From NCBI RefSeq assembly GCF_026262505.1, contig NC_067205.1, positions 9,796,001 to 9,860,000 on the forward strand: 64,000 bases of DNA. Direction: 5' to 3'. Below are positions 1-8,597 of the stretch, piece by piece. Below the pieces are notes generated by a model that saw nothing but the letters and a program-made list of their open reading frames with translations, made no database searches and was not told the DNA's origin. The stretch is from Trichomonas vaginalis G3 (taxonomy: Eukaryota > Parabasalia > Trichomonadida > Trichomonadidae). Within the stretch, counting starts at the first letter, position 1, and the number at the start of each line of letters is the position of its first letter. The translations under genes were made by a program, and so were the position numbers.

Positions 1-264
1 TCTGCTGGTTTGCCTATTGTTCATTCGAATGCAGAATTTTCAACCTTAGTGAACTCAAACACTTTGGCAAGTATAACGTTGACATTAGTTGACGCAAACT
101 TTGTTCCTGTAAAACTTTTATGTCCTATGTATTTGTCAATGACGGCAGAAAGTTTCGAATTGGAAGATGCAACTGGTGAAAGTATTGTATTACAAGAACA
201 ACTTCAACAACAAATAGCTCAAGAACAACAAATGCAACAAATGGAACAACAAAGTCAAGAATAA
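1..264 (+). CDS. 3' end of a Polinton gene, possibly a capsid protein
   Basis: This is the C-terminal 80-odd residues of a gene that starts before the window. A beta-rich stretch (ASITLTLVDANFVPVKLLCP) is followed by a Gln/Glu-rich tail with repeated Q-Q-x-x-Q blocks. The shape recalls the C-terminus of single-jelly-roll minor capsid proteins of Polintons and virophages. That is a resemblance only, since most of the protein is not visible. The helicase gene follows about 30 bp downstream on the same strand. Confidence 0.4.
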   Translation, partial: SAGLPIVHSNAEFSTLVNSNTLASITLTLVDANFVPVKLLCPMYLSMTAESFELEDATGESIVLQEQLQQQIAQEQQMQQMEQQSQE

Positions 265-293
265 AAAAATAATATTTTTTTATTTTTATAAAA

Positions 294-1529
294 ATGTACA
301 GAATAGATGTTTCAGATTTTTATGACTTCCAAGCATTCAGAAATATGTGTCCATTTCGAGACTATAACAAAGCAGTCGAGAATTTGAAACGTTTAGTCAT
401 TTATGTCGACTCTGCCCCAGAATGTTATGTCATGAAAGAATGGGATGTAGTCTTTAACAAACCTAAAGCGACAATAGTTTCAGAACAAGAATGTAGACAG
501 AAACTTAAGAAAATAAAAGTCGTACAAGTTGGCATGAAGATGTTAGATGCTTGGGATATCTTATTGTCAAAGTTAGAAGATTTTTCAGTTCGAGGTATAA
601 AGTTCTATACACCTTCTCCAAACTTCTATTCTATCTTCACTGGATATAAATATGAACAAGTAGAATGGAAAGAAAATATTATAGAAGCTTGGTTAGACCA
701 TGTCAAAGAAATTATATGCAATGGAAACGAAAAGGTTTATGAGTATATCTTATGTTGGTTTGCAAACATCTTACAACATCCAAGTGCTAAAAATGAAACT
801 GCTCTCATTATAATTGGAAAACAAGGAACTGGTAAGAACACATTCTTTACAGATATTTTGTGCAAACTGTTAGAAGGTTATTCGAATCCGAATATGACAA
901 ACTTAGAAAACATCTGTGGCAAGTTTAACTCCTCAATAGAGAATATGAAACTTATAGTTTGCAATGAACTTCAAAGTATAGATACAACAAAAGTTTTGAA
1001 CTCAGATGCTTTGAAGAGTCTTATAACAGATAAAGTTGGAGTTGTTGAAAGAAAGTATAAAGACCAAAGAGTTTGTGAAAATGTTGCAAACTTCATTATG
1101 GTTTCAAACAATGCTGTTCCGATGAAGTTAGAAAGTTCTGACAGAAGATATGTAGTTGTCAGAACGTCAGATTCTCATATGCAAGATACAGAATATTTTG
1201 ACGACTTAGCAGAAACTTTGACATCTGACTTTTACAACCACTTGTTCTCATATTTTATGACATTAGATATTTCTAAGTTCAATCCAAGACAAATTCCACA
1301 TACCGAAGAGAGACAAACATTGTTAGAAGCAAACAAGAGTGTATATGAACTGTTCATAGATGAAACTGACTTTGTGTCATTAGATGAAAGGTCATTGTAC
1401 GATTCGTATAAACAATATTGTCAAGAATATGGTTATATGACAGCGTCTAAACGAACATTCTTGGCAAATGTCAAAAGTCTTTTAGATGTTCAGAATGGTG
1501 TATATACAAAGAAAATTTTTTCTGAGTAA
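294..1529 (+). CDS. Superfamily 3 helicase (D5/P4 primase-helicase type)
   Basis: A 411-residue protein with the core of an SF3 replicative helicase. Walker A is IIGKQGTGKNTFF at about residue 172; the Walker B-like strand is MKLIVCNELQS at about 218; a motif C-like strand (NFIMVSNNAVP) is followed by SSDRRYVVV, whose arginines fit the arginine-finger position. SF3 helicases of this type unwind DNA ahead of viral polymerases and are known from NCLDVs, virophages and some Polintons. The N-terminal ~150 residues lack a primase motif that I recognise. It lies between the capsid-like 3' end and a small unknown gene, all on the plus strand. The family call is firm; a role in element replication is inferred. 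Confidence 0.82.
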   Translation: MYRIDVSDFYDFQAFRNMCPFRDYNKAVENLKRLVIYVDSAPECYVMKEWDVVFNKPKATIVSEQECRQKLKKIKVVQVGMKMLDAWDILLSKLEDFSVRGIKFYTPSPNFYSIFTGYKYEQVEWKENIIEAWLDHVKEIICNGNEKVYEYILCWFANILQHPSAKNETALIIIGKQGTGKNTFFTDILCKLLEGYSNPNMTNLENICGKFNSSIENMKLIVCNELQSIDTTKVLNSDALKSLITDKVGVVERKYKDQRVCENVANFIMVSNNAVPMKLESSDRRYVVVRTSDSHMQDTEYFDDLAETLTSDFYNHLFSYFMTLDISKFNPRQIPHTEERQTLLEANKSVYELFIDETDFVSLDERSLYDSYKQYCQEYGYMTASKRTFLANVKSLLDVQNGVYTKKIFSE

Positions 1530-1566
1530 ATTTTAAAAAAAAATATTTTTTTATCCGATAGAAAAG

Positions 1567-1986
1567 ATGACAAAATTCATCTCAGTAAACAAGTACATGT
1601 CAGGACTTAAAGAAGAACTAGACCCATTCACATATTTGAATGTTTACTTCTACCATTTTGAAAAGTCTTCATTCAGCAAAGTTTGGAACATCGAACCAGT
1701 TAAGTTTGCTATTGTGACTAAAAATGGTGCGAAATTTGAAGACTTAGACATAGAAGGTTTGTTAACAGTCAAAGAAAGTTTTGACAGAAGGTTCTCAAAC
1801 CTTAAAGAAGGCAAAGCATACAAACTTGTTATACCTTATGAACCAAAGAAAGCAGACGACTATGAATATTATGAGTCTAAGATAGTTGAAGTTCAAGGTA
1901 AATTGGGTAAAAAGATTTTAGAGTCTAAGCCAGTGTTTGCCCCTAAAGAGGAAGAGAACATTGACATTGACCCAGAAATGTTCTAA
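1567..1986 (+). CDS. Unknown Polinton protein, 139 aa
   Basis: A 139-residue acidic/lysine-rich protein starting 38 bp after the helicase gene, behind an A/T-rich leader. I see no membrane segment, signal peptide or catalytic motif. The middle (EGKAYKLVIPYEPKKADDYEYYESKIVEV) looks like beta strands, and the tail is strongly acidic (EEENIDIDPEMF). Its position between the helicase and the packaging ATPase suggests a replication or single-strand-binding accessory protein, but nothing in the sequence proves it. Confidence 0.6.
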   Translation: MTKFISVNKYMSGLKEELDPFTYLNVYFYHFEKSSFSKVWNIEPVKFAIVTKNGAKFEDLDIEGLLTVKESFDRRFSNLKEGKAYKLVIPYEPKKADDYEYYESKIVEVQGKLGKKILESKPVFAPKEEENIDIDPEMF

Positions 1987-2002
1987 AAATAAAATTTTAT
2001 TT

Positions 2003-2455
2003 TTACATGTCAAATTTCTTTTTCTCTGGAACTGGTTCAGGTTCTTTCTTCTCTTCTTCTACTTTCTTTTCTTTCTTTTCTCTCTTCTTCTTTTCTGGTG
2101 GAGTTATGTCAAATTTCTCAGAACCATATTTATGTAAAAGTTCTTTGTCCTTTAATAGCTCATCTATTCTGTTTTCTATTTCATCTTCAAGAACAGCGCA
2201 TGTGTCTTCTTTGCATTCTAAGAAGTTTTGTTGGACTTCATCTCTCCAAGAGGCGTCATCTCTGTCAACAAGTCTGTCATTGACAAATTTTAAGACTGCT
2301 CTGCTTAATGTTTTATGGTTCTTGTCATATTCCCAGAAACAGAACTTTAGAACAAATTCACCTTTCTTGTTTACACTATGTAAGATTTTATGGTCGACAG
2401 ATGTTTTGCTGTCGAAAAGCTTGTCTCGAATATAGATAGCGAAATCGCTAGACAT
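2003..2455 (-). CDS. Unknown Polinton protein, 150 aa, charged tail
   Basis: A minus-strand protein of 150 residues. The first ~110 residues look globular (MSSDFAIYIRDKLFDSKTSV...). The last 40 are an extreme Lys/Glu/Pro tail ending PEPVPEKKKFDM. It converges on the 139-aa gene, leaving a 16-bp gap. It diverges from the packaging ATPase whose ATG is at 2492, so the two share a short A/T-rich promoter region of about 36 bp. I do not recognise the family. Confidence 0.6.
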   Translation of the reverse strand: MSSDFAIYIRDKLFDSKTSVDHKILHSVNKKGEFVLKFCFWEYDKNHKTLSRAVLKFVNDRLVDRDDASWRDEVQQNFLECKEDTCAVLEDEIENRIDELLKDKELLHKYGSEKFDITPPEKKKREKKEKKVEEEKKEPEPVPEKKKFDM

Positions 2456-2491
2456 TTTCTAAAAGATAAAAATTTTAATTTTTCTAAAAAT

Positions 2492-3364
2492 ATGTTAGAA
2501 AAAAAGTTTGCTGACATTGACAAGAAATTTGAGAATGTTTTAAATAAGAACAAGAGAAAGTTAGAAAATACTCAGATAAAGCCTATACATGAAAAGTTCT
2601 TATTTGCTCAGAATGGTATAACAGGTCTAATTGCACCACCTGGGTCGGGTAAGACTTTCACTTATCTTAAAATGGCTGCACAACAACAAGAACTAGATGA
2701 GAAGAACCCATTCTATGAGTTAGTTGTTATTTGTAGTACTTCTGGTCAATTTGACCAAACCGTCAATTCGTTCAAAGATATTATAAAGAAGTCTAAGTTA
2801 GTATGTATAAAGGATACTGAGTTGTTAGATTGGATAAAGAAGTACCAAAGAAGAGTTTTGAAGTATAATGCTATAAATGAGTATATAAATTCTAAGTTTA
2901 AAGACCCTAATGAGGAAATGCAGAGAATATTAGAGAAGAAACACTTCAGAAACAAACAGAAAGAGATAGAATACATTTCGAAGAAATTGCAATCTTACGA
3001 TTGGAAGACATACCCTCATAGATGTCTTCTTATCTTAGATGACTTTGCTTCTCATCCTTTGTTAAAGAACAGAGAACAAGACATGTGTCGAATTCTTAAG
3101 AAGCTCAGACACTTTAACATCTCAGTCGTAATATGTGTACAGACAGCAAAGAGTTTAAGTAAGGATGTTAAAAGAATACTTACTGACATTATACTTTTCC
3201 CCGGATTGTCCGAAGACGATTTCATGGAACTTATGAAAGAGTCCATGGCAGGTAAGTTTGACAGATATGAACTATGGGAGAAGTACAAAGTCATACAAGA
3301 CCCTCATACTTCTTTCAGAATTCATATCTACGCAAACAAAGTTCAAATTGTAAAAAGTCAATAA
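2492..3364 (+). CDS. A32-type packaging ATPase (FtsK/HerA-like)
   Basis: A 290-residue P-loop ATPase. Walker A is GLIAPPGSGKTFTYL. A Walker B strand RCLLILDDFASHP precedes a sensor-like strand ISVVICVQTAKSLSKDVKR. This arrangement matches the A32/FtsK-HerA genome-packaging ATPases of Polintons, virophages and NCLDVs, which pump DNA into capsids. I take the ATG at 2492 because longer forms would overlap the divergent upstream gene and lack a leader. The same protein is encoded, nearly identically, at 63318-64000 in element 2. Confidence 0.82.
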   Translation: MLEKKFADIDKKFENVLNKNKRKLENTQIKPIHEKFLFAQNGITGLIAPPGSGKTFTYLKMAAQQQELDEKNPFYELVVICSTSGQFDQTVNSFKDIIKKSKLVCIKDTELLDWIKKYQRRVLKYNAINEYINSKFKDPNEEMQRILEKKHFRNKQKEIEYISKKLQSYDWKTYPHRCLLILDDFASHPLLKNREQDMCRILKKLRHFNISVVICVQTAKSLSKDVKRILTDIILFPGLSEDDFMELMKESMAGKFDRYELWEKYKVIQDPHTSFRIHIYANKVQIVKSQ

Positions 3365-3379
3365 AAATAAAGAGTTCAT

Positions 3380-3706
3380 CTACCCTACTTGTTTGAAGTT
3401 GTCAAAATACTCTGTTATTTTTTCTTTCAGTAGCGGTAAGTCTTCTTTGAATGTAAGTATTGTACAACCTTTCATATCATAGTGTGTTTGAGGTAACGTA
3501 TCTTGAACTATTTGTTTCACATCTTCATAGAGTTTTGGCGACTGAGGTTTTTTACTTACTCGCTGTTCTTCACTGTTTTCATAGAGTTTTGGCGACTGAG
3601 GTTTTTTACTTACTCGCTGTTCTTCACTGTTTTCATAGAGTTTTGGCGACCCAGATAAAAGTCGGTCTCGCTGTTCTTCTCTCGGTTTTCCGAGGGAAGC
3701 AAGCAT
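3380..3706 (-). CDS. Small Polinton protein with internal 18-residue repeats
   Basis: A 108-residue minus-strand frame with three tandem copies of about 18 residues (SPKLYENSEEQRVSKKPQ), followed by a unique C-terminus (YDMKGCTILTFKEDLPLLKEKITEYF). At the DNA level the repeat is a 54-bp tandem duplication at about 3535-3650. It lies tail-to-tail with the packaging ATPase, 15 bp away. Its function is unknown. The repeats may have expanded recently and the upstream border runs into the non-coding palindrome block, so the true start is uncertain. Confidence 0.45.
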   Translation of the reverse strand: MLASLGKPREEQRDRLLSGSPKLYENSEEQRVSKKPQSPKLYENSEEQRVSKKPQSPKLYEDVKQIVQDTLPQTHYDMKGCTILTFKEDLPLLKEKITEYFDNFKQVG

Positions 3707-3739
3707 ATGCCATTTTACTCAGATTTTTGGTCATTTTTC

Positions 3740-4440
3740 AGTAAAAATAATGTTTAGGGTAGAAGGTTAGATCTAACCTGTTTTCTCACCTCATGAATTT
3801 TCATGATTTCATCGTATATGTTTTGTCAAGACTTCTTCGTACATGTTTTGTCAAACATGAACGTACATGTTTTGTCAAACATGAACGTACATGTTTTGTC
3901 AAGACTTCTTCATCGTAATGAGCGTAAATCAGACAAAAATAATGTTTAGGGTAGAAGGTTAGATCTAACCTGTTTTCTCACCTCATGAATTTTCATGATT
4001 TCATCGTAAATGTTTTGTCAAAACTTCTTCGTAAATGTTTTGTCAAGACTTCTTCGTAATGAGCGTAAATCAGACAAAAATAATGTTTAGGTGAAGTGGT
4101 GAGATCTCACCTGTTTTCTAACCTGTTTTCTCACCTCATGAATTTTCATGATTTCATCGTAAATGTTTTGTCAAAACTTCTTCGTACATGTTTTGTCAAA
4201 CATGAACGTACATGTTTTGTCAAGACTTTTTCGTAATGAGCGTAAATCAGACAAAAATAATGTTTAGGGTAGAAGGTTAGATCTCACCTGTTTTCTAACC
4301 TCTTTTCTCACCTCATGAATTTTCATGATTTCATCGTACATGTTTTGTCAAGACTTCTTCGTAATGAGCGTAAATCAGACAAAAATAATGTTTAGGGTAG
4401 AAGGTTAGATCTAACCTGTTTTCTAACCTCTTTTCTACCC
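3740..4440. repeat. Tandem intergenic module with palindromic cores (5 copies)
   Basis: Five copies of a module of 130-195 bp, each starting AAAAATAATGTTTAGG (about 3743, 3936, 4076, 4252 and 4381). Each then has a palindrome GGTTAGATCTAACC or a GATCTCACC variant, the inverted repeat TCATGAATTTTCATGA, and one or more copies of TACATGTTTTGTCAA. No coding potential. Related pieces occur in the opposite orientation at 6400-6900 and near 5460, 7130 and 8520. Confidence 0.85.
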
Positions 4441-4448
4441 CAGTTATT

Positions 4449-5390
4449 TTATAAGCGTTTTACATGGTAAACGTTCTGAATTCGTGAGACTCTAAACAAT
4501 TTCGTAGCTTCTATTTCTTCTGTCAGTATGTCAAAAGTTTTAACGATACCGAAAGTTTCTTTATACTTCTTCTTGACGTCAGATAGAAGGAAATCTTCTG
4601 CTGTTGGATAGTTTTTGTTCAGAAATTCTAACATGTCCATTTTATCTTCTACCGGCTTCTCTGCTTCTTTCTTTAAGTCTGCATAGTCGTTTCTCATTCT
4701 TTCTATCTCTTTGACTGAGTAGTTATATTTCCTCATTGCTGCTTTACATTTAGAACATTGCGGGTTCATTTTTGCGTTATATTCTGAAACCTTACCTGCT
4801 AAAACAACTAAGGCGTCAATTGCTCTCTTCATCTCAAACATAGCGGGTCTTATTTGTTCGTTCCATACTTTGCCTCTTCTATCTTTATCTCTTATTTCCC
4901 AAACACATTCAGCAACTAACGAAACAAAGTTGTCGTAGGTCTTAAATTCTTCAGATTTATATATGTCAGAAACATTCTTATATACCATGTCGCAATCTTT
5001 GTCCATAACTTTATGGTTGCAATGAAAACCAAGGAATTCATAATTTACCTTACGTATGAACTTCTTTATTTCTACTGAGTCAGTTGGTTTCACTTCAATT
5101 TCGTCGAATTCAGGAATAGTGAGTTTTTGTTGTTGGATTTCAGGTAGTTTAGGCAAATGGTCAATAATGTCCTGCATTTCATAAAGATATTCTTCATTTT
5201 CTTCATCTTTCGCACTACAGTCTAAATTACTTGTTAAAAGTTCTTGCTTTATCTTCTGGATTTTTGTTTCGAAAGTATATGAAGAAGGAATGAAGTTTTT
5301 CATCTCTACCAACATTGACGTAGGATTCATAACTAACGAGTTAGGTGCTGTTGTTGTTTGAACTGTTGTTGTGCCGATTGTTGAAATCAT
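4449..5390 (-). CDS. Unknown Polinton protein, ~313 aa
   Basis: A minus-strand gene. I prefer the ATG at 5390 (MISTIGTTTVQTTTAPNS) to the one 24 codons upstream, because the region between is A/T-rich leader sequence like that before the neighbouring genes. The N-terminus is Thr-rich and the middle has acidic helices. A C-x-x-C pair (NPQCSKCKAAMRKY) precedes a coiled-coil-like segment (VKEIERMRNDYADLKKEAEK). I recognise no family. It lies between two blocks of the palindromic intergenic module. Confidence 0.6.
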   Translation of the reverse strand: MISTIGTTTVQTTTAPNSLVMNPTSMLVEMKNFIPSSYTFETKIQKIKQELLTSNLDCSAKDEENEEYLYEMQDIIDHLPKLPEIQQQKLTIPEFDEIEVKPTDSVEIKKFIRKVNYEFLGFHCNHKVMDKDCDMVYKNVSDIYKSEEFKTYDNFVSLVAECVWEIRDKDRRGKVWNEQIRPAMFEMKRAIDALVVLAGKVSEYNAKMNPQCSKCKAAMRKYNYSVKEIERMRNDYADLKKEAEKPVEDKMDMLEFLNKNYPTAEDFLLSDVKKKYKETFGIVKTFDILTEEIEATKLFRVSRIQNVYHVKRL

Positions 5391-5722
5391 ATCTTTACAT
5401 ACAAAATAAAAAAAATAAATAAAAATAAAGTTAGTTTTATTTTTTATTTCGGGGAAATTCATGAAAATTCATGAGGGTAGAAAAGAGGGTAGAAATGAGG
5501 TTAGATCTAACCATCTACCCGACATTCTCGTCAAATACAAAAAAATGAAAAAAATGACACTTTTTCATTAGATAACTGTTATTTTTTGACGAAGTGAAGA
5601 GTAACACTTCGTCAAAAAAATCTCTGAAATCATATCTTACATACAAAAAAATACAAAAAAATAAATAAAATAAAACTAACTTTATTTTTTCTATTTTTCA
5701 CAAAAGACCAAAAATAAACGCT

Positions 5723-6334
5723 TTACATGTATTTTTCAGCAACTTCGTCAAATAATTTTATAGCTTTATCTATCTCATCTACTTCAAACGTTTCTTTACC
5801 TTTTATGGGAGCACCATACATTTTCTCAAACTTTTCAAGTAGTTCTGTTTCTGCAGCTCTCATATCATTAGCAAACACAACCTTGACTCTATTGACTGTA
5901 CTGTCATATCTTTGAGTTATATTATATGTTCTTCCTATCTTATATCTCTTTGTATTGAAGTCCTTCGGTTTCTGAACGATGTAAAGTAAGCCTTCACTGC
6001 AACGTTCCGTATCGAATGAACCATATGTTATGAAGTTATATCCAACAACTGGGTCTAACCATAACAAAACTATTGGTATAAGACTTTTGTCTATAAGATA
6101 TGCTCTTGTTCCATGAAATGCTACTGATATCATAAGCTCAGGATTTCTTGTCAAAATTTTCTGAGTAGAAGCAATTCTAACCCAGTCCTTCGGTCTCTTT
6201 CCAGATGGAGATAAAATGTCTGACAAAGAATATTTGTTGTATTTCTTTGAGTATCTTACGTTTAAATCACCTATTCTAACCAATTTGGTGTCATTGTCTA
6301 TCTTTTTAACTGTTTCAAACTCAATGTTTGACAT
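5723..6334 (-). CDS. KilA-N plus GIY-YIG (T5orf172/MUG113-like) protein
   Basis: About 203 residues from the ATG at 6334 (MSNIEFETVKK). The N-terminal half resembles a KilA-N DNA-binding domain: VRYSKKYNKYSLSDIL followed by a W-x-R-x-A-S-T pattern. The C-terminal half has GLLYIVQKPKDFNTKRYKIG, then AAETELLEKFEKMYG and KGKETFEV, the layout of the T5orf172/MUG113 branch of GIY-YIG nucleases. Such fusions are common in large DNA viruses and phages as predicted endonucleases or regulators. The activity here is inferred. Confidence 0.65.
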   Translation of the reverse strand: MSNIEFETVKKIDNDTKLVRIGDLNVRYSKKYNKYSLSDILSPSGKRPKDWVRIASTQKILTRNPELMISVAFHGTRAYLIDKSLIPIVLLWLDPVVGYNFITYGSFDTERCSEGLLYIVQKPKDFNTKRYKIGRTYNITQRYDSTVNRVKVVFANDMRAAETELLEKFEKMYGAPIKGKETFEVDEIDKAIKLFDEVAEKYM

Positions 6335-6359
6335 ATATGTCTTTACATACAAAATAAAA

Positions 6360-6900
6360 AAATAAATAAAAATAAAACTAATTTTATTTTTTCTATCTTA
6401 AGGAAATTCATGAAAATTCATGAGGTGAGAAAAGAGGTGAGAAAACAGGTGAGATCTCACCACTTCACCTAAAATATATTTTTGTCTGATTTACGCTCAT
6501 TACGATGAAGAAGTCTTGACAAAACATTTACGAAGAAGTTTTGACAAAACATTTACGTTCATGTTTGACAAAGCATATACGTTCATTACGAAGAAGTTTT
6601 GACAAAACATATACACTCATTACGAAGAAGTTTTGACAAAACATTTACGTTCATGTTTGACAAAACATGTACGATGAAATCATGAAAATTCAAGAGGGTA
6701 GAAAACAGGTGAGAAAACAGGTTAGATCTAACCTTCTACCCTAAACATTATTTTTGGTGTAAATTTCCTAAACTGACTGACTGACTGACTGACGGCACAA
6801 AGTGGCATAACGAAAACATTAATATATAAAATTCATGAAAATTCAAGAGGTTAGAAATGAGGTTAGAAAACAGGTTAGATCTCACCACTTCACCTAAAAT
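6360..6900. repeat. Inverted-orientation palindrome modules
   Basis: Reverse-orientation copies of the module at 3740-4440. They contain GGTGAGATCTCACC and GGTTAGATCTAACC palindromes, several TTGACAAAACATTTACG units, and ATTCATGAAAATTCATGA. A short (CTGA)n run lies at about 6775-6793. I see no gene between 6360 and 6893. Confidence 0.75.
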
Positions 6901-7115
6901 ATATTTTTACTGAATTTAGCAACAAAATGAACGAGGTCAGGATGTATGTTGCTGAATTCATTCATAACACCCTTTGTAAGCTCATAAAATGCTTGTTTTG
7001 AGGTCGAGCCACATTTGGCTCCACCGTATTCTTTCAACCAAAACTCAAGAATTTCCCGCATGAATTTTGTATAAAAAGCAACCGTCTGAATTCCGGCGGT
7101 TGCTATATTCTTCAC
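6894..7115 (-). CDS. Possible small Polinton gene fragment
   Basis: A frame of about 70 residues (...FYTKFMREILEFWLKEYGGAKCG...) with helical character and no clear ATG leader; it appears to be cut by the palindrome modules. It may be the remains of a gene. The family is unknown and the call is weak. Confidence 0.3.
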   Translation of the reverse strand: MKNIATAGIQTVAFYTKFMREILEFWLKEYGGAKCGSTSKQAFYELTKGVMNEFSNIHPDLVHFVAKFSKNIF

Positions 7116-7204
7116 AAAACATTTACGTTTAGTTTACGAAGAAGTCATGACAAATTCAAGAGGTGAGAAAAGAGGTTAGATCTAACCTCTTCACCTAAAT
7201 TATA

Positions 7205-7760
7205 TTTTTTGGTCCGGGAACAACTTTCTCTCAATTGGAGCTGTAGCATACTCTTTGCGTAAGCGGTTCAGACCTTCTTCGAACTCTTGGTCTCTCTTCG
7301 ATTTGGATTGAGATTGGAATTGCTGGGGTGGAGCTTGCTGGAACATCCAAGGGTTGGGAAAGTAAGGCATAGGCTGAGGAGGGTAGTTCGGGAAGCCTTG
7401 TGGTGGGTAGTAACCTTGAGGTGGAAATTGGTAGAAATTCGGAGGTACTTGCTGGAACTGAGGTTGCTGAGGGGACTGTTATGGTTCAGACCTTCTTCGA
7501 ACTCTTGGTCTCTCTTCGATTTGGATTGAGATTGGAATTGCTGGAACAACCAAGGGTTGGGGCAGTAAGGCATAGGCTGAGGAGGGTAGTTCGGGAAGCC
7601 TTGTGGTGGGTAGTAACCTTGAGGTGGAAATTGGTAGAAATTCGGAGGTACTTGCTGGAACTGAGGTTGCTGAGGGGACTGTTATGGTTCAGACCTTCTT
7701 CGAACTCTTGGTCTCTCTTCGATTTGGATTGAGATTGGAATTGCTGGAACAACCAAGGGT
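7205..7760 (-). pseudogene. Remains of Pro/Gln-rich protein gene with 217-bp direct repeat
   Basis: The minus strand encodes the same Pro/Gln/Tyr-rich sequence as the gene at 61654-62319 in element 2 (FPNYPPPQP, PWxFQQ). Here a block of about 217 bp is present twice in tandem (around 7264-7480 and 7484-7700), with a third partial copy. This is a remnant of an element gene; the function of the intact family is unknown. Confidence 0.6.
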
Positions 7761-7816
7761 TGGTGGGACGTGGGACATTCGTTTGTGGCTTAACCGTCGG
7801 ACCACCAACGATAAAA

Positions 7817-8095
7817 ATCTCTGCTACTAGCAGTACTTTTACTGACAGTAGCAGTACTTTTACTGACAGTAGCAGTACTTTTTCTGACAGTAGCAGTACT
7901 TTTACTGACAGTAGCAGTACTTTTACTGACAGTAGCAGTACTTTATCGTCGAAAACCCTCTCAAATTTTCCTTTTTACTGACAGTAGCAGTACTTTTACT
8001 GACAGTAGCAGTACTTTTACTGACAGTAGCAGTACTTTTACTGACAGTAGCAGTACTTTTTCTGACAGTAGCAGTACTTTTACTGACAGTAGCAA
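7817..8095. repeat. 21-bp tandem repeat (ACTGACAGTAGCAGTACTTTT)n
   Basis: About a dozen units of 21 bp (ACTGACAGTAGCAGTACTTT plus T), interrupted once at about 7944-7975 by a unique 30-bp stretch. It lies between the Pro-rich remnant and the conserved small gene at 8095. Frames through it are low-complexity Ser/Thr and are not taken as genes. Confidence 0.85.
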
Positions 8096-8460
8096 TGGAC
8101 AACATCGAGCCATTAGATGAGGCAATTTACCTAATTTAAATTAACGAGCTTGTTAAAGACTACTTGCGCAAGGTCATGAAGCCCAAGGTCAAGTTCACCA
8201 CTATTTCTGGAAGGGCTGCCTTGAATCTCGAGATTTCGACTGGAATTCCAATTGACGTACCAGAAGGCACTCCTTTCGACGACATAAAGCAAGCAAAGAA
8301 GGAAGCCATTATAAAGTTCTTTGCCAAGCGTCCTTGGATACTACTTCCAAACAGAGAGAGTCCAATTCCACGAATTATACAAATTCTCAAGGGTCTCCTT
8401 CACTTCTCGGGTCAACCATTCTACATAACTACAGAAGGCGACATCCAACCAGTTCAGTAA
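8095..8460 (+). pseudogene. Remains of conserved small Polinton gene
   Basis: Homologous to the minus-strand gene at 60996-61384 in element 2. Both share YLRKVMKPKVKFT, SISGR/TISGR and TSTGIPI/STGIPI segments and a tail LLHFSGQPFYITTEGDIQPVQ. I recognise no known family. The conserved part looks like a small alpha/beta domain. Confidence 0.5.
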
Positions 8461-8597
8461 ACATCTCATTTTAACTCACTTTTTTTATGTTTTTTGTGAA
8501 AGTGTCAAAAATAAATTGTTTTCATGAGTTTTCTACGATGTTAGAAAAGTGGTTAGAAAACGTGTTAGATCTAACATGCTAACATAAACATTATTTT

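Noticed and set aside
2007-2435. Ser/Phe-rich plus-strand frame
   Set aside because: Opposite-strand shadow of the Lys/Glu-rich gene at 2003-2455.
7268-7752. Frames on both strands in the duplicated Pro-rich remnant
   Set aside because: They arise from the 217-bp duplication; treated as one remnant instead.
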